Assembly: GCA_947568835.1 (NCBI GenBank) | Contig: OX387604.1 | Location: forward strand, 27,824,851 to 27,888,850 | Length of the DNA stretch: 64,000 nt | Source of the DNA: Protonemura montana | Taxonomy: Eukaryota; Arthropoda; Insecta; Plecoptera; Nemouridae | Direction of reading: 5' to 3' | Shown here: positions 57,901 to 64,000 of the stretch, piece after piece | Layout: each line of letters opens with the position of its first letter | How positions within the stretch are numbered: position 1 is the stretch's first letter | Notes under the pieces: model-generated | The model's input: the letters and a program-made list of their open reading frames with translations, nothing else | What the model was told of the DNA's origin: nothing | Databases searched by the model: none | Made by a program: the position numbers and the translations under genes

Positions 57901-58218
57901 TTGATCGCGACTCGTTTTCTGAGTGGATTCAGTGCTCGATCGACATACGGCGGCGAAATGATTTTGTTTTCCGCATTTCTCGCAGGTTTTGTTTTGCGCG
58001 GGGCAAGGGAATCTCCCTTTGTGGTGTGGCCACTCTTCTCCACAGTTGAAACATGTCTGCTTACCCTCTCGTTTTTTCGTGACGTACCCCTCTCTGTTTT
58101 TCTGAGGTGGTTTCCCTCCGTTGCTGTTGCGCTGGTATTCATTATGGCTTGTGTTTTTCTTGTCGCAGTCGCACCTTCGAGTGGCTCGAGCTTGCTGAGC
58201 GTAGGCTTCCTGGGCCAC
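54961..58218 (-). CDS. pol: Pol-like polyprotein frame of gypsy copy 2 (fossil element)
   Basis: The 1085-residue frame is identical in translation to 43515-46772, with the same knuckle, protease, RT, RNase H and integrase order. Identity over this length after an insertion old enough to have diverged LTRs shows the copy is recent. Confidence 0.9.
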   Translation of the reverse strand: MAQEAYAQQARATRRCDCDKKNTSHNEYQRNSNGGKPPQKNREGYVTKKREGKQTCFNCGEEWPHHKGRFPCPAQNKTCEKCGKQNHFAAVCRSSTESTQKTSRDQKKAEHIRTIDTSNSDSEESTFHLSTNATETLDKAKKSLKVTVSTNGKPILFLIDTGTTVSIISSESYESIQPRPPLVKTGTKIFPYGRTESLPIKGKFNAQLRHKSKSCDTCIYVVAGTTEPILSFQDSIELGIIAITCATTGPATSATNQEKFIAEIEKKHPSLFEGLGTLKNFEAKLHIDKSVQPTAQKHRRIPFHTRQLVEQELQRLEKADIIEEVTGPTPWVSPITVVPKANDPNKIRLCIDMRSPNQAIKRTRHITPTLEDIVTSLNGATTFSKLDLNEGYHQIKLDQESRHITTFSTHMGLRRYKRLNFGVNSAAELFQNTIQQVLSNIPGALNVSDDILVYGQTKEEHGMALQRTLKRLSDSGLTLNKNKCQFALTEITFFGHIFSANGLKPDPLKVAAFKELASPTSATEVRSLLGMLNYCGRFLPDLAETTKPLRELTEQNREWEWTDKHEEIFTTLKGKLSASQTLAYHDLNKTTHLHVDAGPNGLGAILSQQGEGNPEIIAFGSRSLTDVETRYSHIEKETLAVVWAMEHFHLYVYGTTFILHTDSKPIVAILENKRSDPSARISRLLLRTQTYDFKPRHQVGIDNPSDYMSRHPLPFTPNNYRTHKVPDEYVNFLLHHASPKAIPIEEVAEATNKDETLQTLIQALQATAQTAHKFWAESILKAFRKIQEEITTHKNVVLRGTRIILPTSLQSKAIELAHRGHRGIVKTKELLREKVWFPDLGPCVEEQLKSCITCQIMTKPKTARDPITPTELPEGPWQKLAMDYDGPYPNGTYLCIVTDEHSRYPFVEKVNNTSFTQTKPFLLRIFCELGIPTQIKTDNGPPFNGKEFKQFLNDLGIKHHRVTPLWPEANGAAERAVGSLRKTVKAAYFENKNVEKEINHYLLNYRATPHTTTGRSPYEVICNRKMRTTLPSTPENLTAPPVDIQETDRMNKEKAKQYADKKRNTKPHSYQEGDTVFCKQPKKNK

Positions 58219-58326
58219 TTGTTCCTCTAGGAATGTTGCTCGTTGCTCTGCGGTCTGTTGTAGGCGTGCCTCCGCTAGAAGGTCGGCCAGCGAAGCTGTC
58301 GCGTTGCGCAGTGCGTATCTACAGAG

Positions 58327-58800
58327 TCAGGGGGTGGTGTGGAGTATCAACTGGGATTTTATTTCGCGGTCTTGGTCGTGGAAATCACAGCTCGCTGCTA
58401 GCTTTTTTAGTCGGCCGTAGAAATGTTCAATCGGTTCGCCGTCTACCGGTCGCTCATTCCGAAAGTGGAATAGTTCAATTTCTATGTTGGTTTGAGATTT
58501 GAATTTAGTGTTTAGTTTGCGCTTAGCTGATTCGTAGGCGTCGAGTGGTTGTTCTCCAGCGGCGATGGTTGGCTCTGGTAGTGTGGAGAATGCCTCGTGG
58601 ATGTCTTCCCCAGCGCATGTCAGGAGCAGAGCTTTTTTTCTACTGGCAGATTCTATACCGACCGCTTCTAAGTACGTGTCGAACCTCCCAAGCCATTTCT
58701 TCCACTCGGCGGCGGCGTTGGCGCTTGAAGTGGGTGAGAATGTGGCCATGTTTAACCCTGGCATGGCGAAGTTTGCCATCACGAAATAATATGTAATCAC
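58327..58800 (-). CDS. gag: Gag-like frame of gypsy copy 2 (fossil element)
   Basis: Identical in translation to 46881-47354. It is a Gag capsid-like region between the primer-binding-site candidate and the pol-like frame. Confidence 0.85.
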   Translation of the reverse strand: MITYYFVMANFAMPGLNMATFSPTSSANAAAEWKKWLGRFDTYLEAVGIESASRKKALLLTCAGEDIHEAFSTLPEPTIAAGEQPLDAYESAKRKLNTKFKSQTNIEIELFHFRNERPVDGEPIEHFYGRLKKLAASCDFHDQDREIKSQLILHTTP

Positions 58801-58840
58801 TCGTCGTTGGTTCGTTTAGAATCCTCGTCCTCGTCGCCAA

Positions 58841-59052
58841 TGTTGTATTCTCTTTGTTTGAGTGCTTACAATTGGGTTGTCGTGTAGGATTGCCGGGTTC
58901 TCATATGATCAAGATTGATAGGTCTCGTTTCCACAACAGTTCTTTATTCTCTCTCGTACCCTTTCCTACTGCCCCTTCCTTCCGCTCTGGCAGCCGCTCA
59001 GCTAGCGGATCCAGGCGCGCTCTGTGGCGGGTTATTTGAATGGGTCATGACA
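58841..59052 (-). repeat. 5' LTR of gypsy copy 2
   Basis: 212 bp, same sequence as 47395-47606, followed by GTAAG. Confidence 0.9.
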
Positions 59053-60171
59053 GTAAGGTTAACAAAATTTTGCATGTATATGTTTCTCTTTATTTCTTTA
59101 TTAGGTAAAGCGGGCTTAAATCTTGCTGACTTGAATTATCAAACCGATACTTGAAACTTACGCAACGTGTCTGTATTATTAACCTCAAGCAGCTGTGAAG
59201 TATGCTTTTTTATTTTGAATTACTGGGGTGATTCACCTTTGTTTGAAGATCCACCTTGTTTATATACTGTGCGCTAAATGGTCGGAATGAAATATTTTAC
59301 CTCAACCTTGTAATAAAACCATACAAACAATGGTAGACTGTCTTCTTAAAAGATTGTAAAAGCAAAGATCTGCATCGCGCACGCGCATAAGCAAATAGTG
59401 CAATTTATGTAAAAATGTCTTAAGCACCAACATGTTCTGAGGCAAGAGGTGATGAAAGCAGAAATGCACAAAACATGTGCAGTAATATAATTATAAATCA
59501 ATCAGATTTACAAAAATCTGGCAAACGCAAAAATGACGTCTTACCTTAACAAACGACAGTTTTATGTGTGCTGACTGTTTTATTGCATAGTAAGCCTTTT
59601 CTGGGCCCAAAAAGAAATAAGTAGTGCATGTAGTCTTCTAATCGCTGTCATTTATTGACATTCTTGTAAACTCTACTAGCAGTGAAGACCAACTACGGTT
59701 CGGTTGCTTCAAGTTACAAATATAATGAAGTTATTTGTCGATTTCGTGATCTCCGTGGCGTTATTGTCAACAGATCAGACCAGATCAGACGATTGTCTTG
59801 TACCAATAGCAGTCTATGCTATGATTATATTTTTTTAAATAACCTTAAAAACTACATCATGAAGCTGGTTAATATCAGATTATTTTGTGAAGGCGCTCAA
59901 TGCCTGGTTTCAACCGAAGTCATTTTGTGCCTCATTGATCTTGTATTTACTCTTTATGAGTACTTCGTGGCTTTTTGAGCTGATTAACTGGTGTTTTTAA
60001 TCATCGTCTCTCGTTAATACTCTTCGACTTTAAAAGGTCACATGCCAAGGTTCTATTTGCCTCTTTGTAAAGTAAGAGTCAGGACGTTTGTAAAACTGCC
60101 TGAAACATCCTATAGAATAGGGTAAATCATTATCTTAGGTATGACTATTTGTTTTAAACGATGGTTACGCC
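59053..60171. repeat. Array of ~1-kb monomers, part 3
   Basis: This matches the sequence right of gypsy copy 1 (47607 onward, offset 11446) until about 59960, where the two diverge (here TTTTTGAGCTGATTAACTGG). The monomer then continues to the hAT insertion at 60172. Confidence 0.9.
60164..60171. repeat. 8-bp target-site duplication GTTACGCC (left)
   Basis: It recurs immediately after the element at 61984-61991. Joined across the element, the flanks give the normal array sequence GATGGTTACGCCACTTACAT. Confidence 0.95.
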
Positions 60172-61983
60172 CAGTGTTGGACTTGCCAGTGCAGCCAGGC
60201 GGCTAATGTCGCCTGTGCCTCTAGCCGGCCGGGGCCCCGGCTGTCTGGATATTTCAAATTTGATTTTCTTGCTTAAACCTACAAATCAGGGTTCCAAAAA
60301 TAATTTTGGGAAATTTTTAAGATCACCTTTGTAGACTTACGGAATAACATTATGCGCCTGTCATTCGGGCCTCGCGACACTGTCACAAACGGGGTGCCGG
60401 TTTAGCTTGTTTCAATTGTCTCTCGCTCTTTCAACGCGACACCAAAGTTAACAGTTTTTTATACAACGCACTTGTGTAGCACTTTTAGCACATACAAAGA
60501 AACTGCACACTCAGGGGGCCCCAAAAACGCATGGGGTGGCCGCCGAATTGGGTTTTCTTTTAAATGTAAAGTAAAGAAGTCGAAGTAAAGTAGTAAGTAA
60601 TGTTGGACAAAATTGAGAAGTTATGCTAAGCATGGTGGTTAATAATCGAATAAGAATTACATGAATTTCGAAAATATAACTTTCAAATTTGCATCGTATG
60701 GGTTATTAAATGATGAGGGTTTGCATAGAGCTAACCTCATATTTGCAGTCGACTACGCACCTATTTCACATTAGCAACAATAATTATTGGCGTTTCTATG
60801 GGGAAATTAAGATTTTTATTTGTTAGCTACACGGGTCTGGCGGATTTACTCGTGCTTTGCTGATCACAGATTGTTGCGTGAATGATGACCCCAAGCAAAT
60901 TTGAAGTCTGAGCTGGCCGAAAAAAACGGCTAAAATTACAGCGAATTTTTCATTGAATTAACATTGAAACAATATCCACTCTTTCGAGTGTCGCAGTGCT
61001 TTGCCGGCGCTGCGTCGAGCCTAGATAGTTCAATCGCTTTGCGTTGTCATCATATTAGCTGTACTCCTACAACACTTCGAGTTTCGGGTGTTGGCACACT
61101 ATTTTCAGAATGATAAGATCCTATGAAAATACGTACGTTATCGCAGATTTTCGTTTACAAATAAATTGTTCACTAACACGTAAAAATAACACGTGCTTCT
61201 TGAATATAAAAGCAGAGAAGAGCTAACCTCTCCGGAAATAAATGATTGATTAACAGTGTCGCAAGAAAAAGTGGGTACGCGGAGCTAACGTGAGCTTACG
61301 CCAAAAATAACCTCTGCAGTGGGCAGAAATTGTATCGTATTCCAGACGAAGAAATGCACCAGTATGTTTTTGCCCTAACACAAGCATTTTTCTGAGAAGT
61401 AGATAGGCGATTTCAAAAAGGCTTTATTTTCAGTAATTCCAAAGGCAATTAATATTGTTTTGCAATATCGTGTTAATATCGTGTATCGTGTTTCTACGAT
61501 TTCGTAGAGTCCTATAGCCTTGTTGTAAATCGTCTATTCAATTTTATGAATCGTCGACGTGTTGACTCTTGTCGACAAATGTTTTCATTTAATTTTGGTG
61601 TGTGCCGTGCTGCCTGAGTTTTTTTCGGGGCACAAAATTTGGGTCTTGCTTCGGGTGCCCAAACCCTACACTTTGCGTACACAACACAATCGGATCTCAA
61701 GTCGATACGTCACAGGTGTATAATTTTGGGTAATTAATTTAAAATTGGCCATTGATCGATCATTGTATCTATACAATCTCCATTCTCTAATGTCGGACTT
61801 GGGCGCTGCTACAAGTTTATGTGTATACAACCCTTATTTATCTATTCACCACCTTGCCTATACATTCCTTTCCTAAGTGGCGGACCCCCCCTCCCCCACC
61901 CCCCCCCCCCCCTAAGGCATGGGCTTTGCGGGGCCCCAAAAGTCTCATTGCCGCCGGGGCCTTTTGGAGCCAGTCCGACACTG
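60172..61983. mobile_element. Non-autonomous hAT transposon (1812 bp)
   Basis: The left end is CAGTGTTGGACTTGCCAG. The right end reads, on the other strand, CAGTGTCGGACTGGCTCC, giving a short imperfect terminal inverted repeat with the hAT CAGTG start. An 8-bp duplication GTTACGCC flanks it exactly, as expected for hAT. GC-rich subterminal stretches (GGCCGGGGCCCCGG at left, GGGGCCCC and CCGCCGGGGCC at right) frame an AT-rich middle. No transposase frame is present, so movement would need an enzyme supplied from elsewhere. A C tract (61885-61912) lies near the right end. Confidence 0.9.
61885..61912 (+). repeat. Poly-C tract with two interruptions
   Basis: C7, T, C5, A, C14 inside the hAT element. 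Confidence 0.9.
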
Positions 61984-62292
61984 GTTACGCCACTTACATT
62001 ACAGTGATGTAGCTCGCCGGCTTATCCTTTAGCTGCTGGCCCATACAAATCTTATGTTGGATATGACTTGTTTCCTTTTTTTCACTGACAGTCAAGCTTT
62101 GTTAGAAATACTTTATGGTTAAAAAAATGTTTATGTATTTTTTTCTCCTATTTTTTTCTATGTCAACACTGCTGACATCCCATTGGCTTAGCTCTGATTA
62201 TTAGCGTTAGTATTAAACGTTAGTTAAGCGCGGTTAAATCTTGCTGACCAGAAATATCAAACCGATACTTGTAACTCACGCTAAAGGTCTGT
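61984..62292. repeat. Array of ~1-kb monomers, final partial unit
   Basis: The monomer interrupted by the hAT resumes (CACTTACATTACAGTGATGT) and ends abruptly after ACGCTAAAGGTCTGTG at about 62292. Beyond that point no array landmark is found, so this is the right edge of the array in the window. Confidence 0.85.
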
Positions 62293-62690
62293 GCCCTTGA
62301 AGTACCCTTTTGAAGCTGAAAAGCTCAACGCGTTTTCTTTCATTTTCATGTCTGTTTTCGTATTTTCCTCCCCTTTTCTTCGACAATATTGTTTGTGTTT
62401 GTCTCTTACATAGTTTGCATATTAATCCCTTATTCTATATTCATTTTTAAATTTTCTTATATTATTCTCGTTCTATTCGACATTTTCATTCTCTGTTATT
62501 TTTTGTTCATTTTAATTTTGGTTTTGGAATTAATTACTTATTCCACTTGTCTTAATGTTATCAATTTCGCATTTCGTCGTACAGCATACGACAACTACCG
62601 TTTTTCTTTTCGTGTTCTCTCTCTCTTTTTCCGCGTGCCGCGTTCTCTGCTCCTGTCTCTGTTACGTTCATTCTCTATAGGCGGCTTGGC
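62293..62690. other. T-rich transition sequence
   Basis: Pyrimidine-rich, with a long Phe/Ile-rich frame caused by composition. No recognisable motif. Confidence 0.4.
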
Positions 62691-63480
62691 GCCTTCTTGT
62701 CCGTTCGTTCATCTCTCCGTTCGCGTTCCGGTAGCCTTGGCGTGCAGATCTCAAGATTTTCCTCCTGCCATACCAGCGGTATGGCGCCGACAACATCGCG
62801 CCAACAACGCTGCACTGTTTACCGCGTCAGCTGATATCCACTTCTATACCGACGCATAGTGCTCCGACGCAATTGCACATTCCGCACCTGCCGTCCCGGA
62901 CGCCGTCGCCTCTCCAAGCGCCGCATGCAGTCATTCCGGCGGACCACGTCACCAACACCGTCTCTCTATGACCGTGCGCGACGCACGGCGCTCTGCTTCG
63001 CCGTCGTCGTCTGTCTGCGACGCCCCACTCGCTCGTGTCGTTGTTTCGACGTCTGTCCCTCACGTGACTTCGTTGCCAATCTCAACCCATTTGGATGCGC
63101 TTTCCTCGAGCAACACGCGCTGTGTTGCAAGGTCACCAAGCTCTACTTTGCACTGCCTGGCATCCCCTCGACGACGCTGTCACCTTTGCTGACCGCGTCC
63201 GCATCTCACTCTCCATCTTTGACGCTGTCTACCGGCTTTGTTCGCGCGGCCAACAACGAACTGGACGCCCCGTTTCACCACATCAACACAGCGGTTTCAC
63301 CAAGTCTTTGACGCAACCCTCGTCACCCTGACGACCGACTCCGTCGCTGACGCCGACGCTACGATACCACGTACGCACTGCGCACGAATCGTTTTCACCG
63401 ACGTCCACCGCCTCTCATGCTTCAGTGAAGCCAAGTTCTCTCGTCAGTTTCCTGACTTGTTGCTGTATACTTACTACTTT
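62691..63480 (+). other. CpG-rich, coding-like but unidentified segment
   Basis: Base composition changes sharply from the AT-rich array to a CG-rich sequence with dense CpG (for example GACGCCGACGCTACG). Several overlapping plus-strand frames of 70-150 codons are open, rich in Ala, Ser, Thr, Pro and Arg, and no single frame stands out. One frame is open from about 62389 to 63192 except for a TAG at 62857-62859. I recognise no domain. It could be a CpG-island promoter/5' region, an exon of an unknown gene, or part of an unrecognised mobile element. Confidence 0.35.
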
Positions 63481-63683
63481 TAACGTTTCTCTTCTTGACA
63501 TGTGCCGTACATTCACCGATACATTGTTGTGTATCTCATTGTTCACTTATCCATACGGTCACGTTTTATTTACTACTTTTTGATTTGTATGTTGGCGTCT
63601 TTGCAATCTATATTATTCGTCCCTTGCAACTAACTTCGTCTCTTTTATTTCGGTGACTGCCGTTTATTTTCTGTCCACTGCAG

Positions 63684-64000
63684 ATGCATCCTTGGCGGGT
63701 CCCACGGGTCGTCGCTCGAGTTGACACGTCACTATGCCGTCCGTGCACCAAAGAGTCGCGATCGGGTCCTCCGGACGTGGCCTTCTCACGCCATGCATTT
63801 TCATACGCCGCATCTGCTGCTGGCTTCGCTACCCGGTGCTTGGACCCTCTCGCTGAATCGACTCTTCTTTTTCATAACTGCGCGCACCATCATTTCGTGT
63901 GCCGCCAAAATGTCAACATAATAACTTACTACGTGACGTGTGCATTCATAAGTGTCTCTCGACGTCGTCCCGTCGGCTGCCCTGCCTCGGAAGCCTCTTC
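63684..64000 (+). CDS. Open frame running off the window edge, possible 5' exon
   Basis: From an ATG at 63684 one frame stays open for 105 codons to the end of the window. It includes MHPWRVPRVVARVDTSLCRP and AFSYAASAAGFATRCLDPLA. The ATG directly follows TTTTCTGTCCACTGCAG, which is a good acceptor-like sequence, so the exon may begin at 63684 with coding sequence from the first base. No domain is recognised, and the CpG-rich composition makes long frames more likely by chance. A competing frame at 63721-63921 is shorter. Confidence 0.35.
   Translation, partial: MHPWRVPRVVARVDTSLCRPCTKESRSGPPDVAFSRHAFSYAASAAGFATRCLDPLAESTLLFHNCAHHHFVCRQNVNIITYYVTCAFISVSRRRPVGCPASEAS

Larger units (their letters stand above)
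54379..59052 (-). mobile_element. Ty3/gypsy LTR retrotransposon (Mag-like), copy 2
   Basis: The element lies exactly 11446 bases from copy 1, with the same length, the same GTAAG duplication and the same flanking monomer. Its predicted frames have the same lengths and residues as those of copy 1. The differences between its own left and right LTRs are the same ones seen in copy 1. It is therefore the same insertion event copied with its surroundings. It looks nearly whole, with about two breaks, as in copy 1. Confidence 0.95.

Overview
The window looks like repeat-dominated, AT-rich nuclear DNA from an invertebrate animal. The evidence is GT-AG exon/intron patterns, LINE fragments with microsatellite tails, hAT transposons with 8-bp target-site duplications, Ty3/gypsy-type LTR elements of the kind common in marine invertebrates, and no bacterial-style operons. 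I cannot name the species. I find no complete host gene. At most there are a few exon-like pieces (about 9.9-10.2, 16.2-16.5 and 18.7-18.9 kb, and the right edge from 63.684 kb).

Layout. 0-20 kb is a mixed graveyard of mobile DNA: a LINE 3' end (1-206), a ~0.7-kb dispersed repeat present twice (202-905 and 14851-15538), a minus-strand LINE 3' half (2.89-3.76 kb), an old LTR element (4081-7362), a foldback element (7494-7919), a hAT transposase remnant (8.18-9.50 kb), an inverted tRNA-like pair (10.36-10.60 kb), a LINE endonuclease fragment (10.7-11.8 kb), homopolymer-G tracts, small minisatellites and a plus-strand LINE 3' half (19.39-20.5 kb). 20.7-26.2 kb is a continuous minisatellite of 41-bp units with higher-order structure. 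26.5-62.3 kb is a large, locally homogenised array of ~1-kb monomers, mostly arranged as A+B dimers of about 2.1-2.2 kb. It has decayed relatives at its left edge and is interrupted by two identical gypsy elements (42933-47606 and 54379-59052), two identical LINE tails (38743-38993 and 52312-52562) and a non-autonomous hAT (60172-61983). 62.3-64 kb is a CpG-rich segment unlike the rest, ending in an open frame that runs off the window.

Two results stand out. (1) The old LTR element at 4081-7362 carries, after gag/protease-like sequence, about 0.5 kb that reads as KH-domain sequence of the vigilin (HDLBP) type. This looks like a host RNA-binding-protein fragment captured by a retroelement. (2) The two gypsy elements are one insertion copied by the array. 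Both have the same target-site duplication, the same flanks and the same differences between their own two LTRs. The region 49.1-59.96 kb can be read as a second copy of 33.0-48.5 kb from which two blocks, each about one dimer long, are missing. This is a visible record of unequal exchange, with transposons as markers.

Nothing here forms a pathway or operon. The features interact as insertion and duplication history. All homology statements come from reading motifs by eye and no database search was run.
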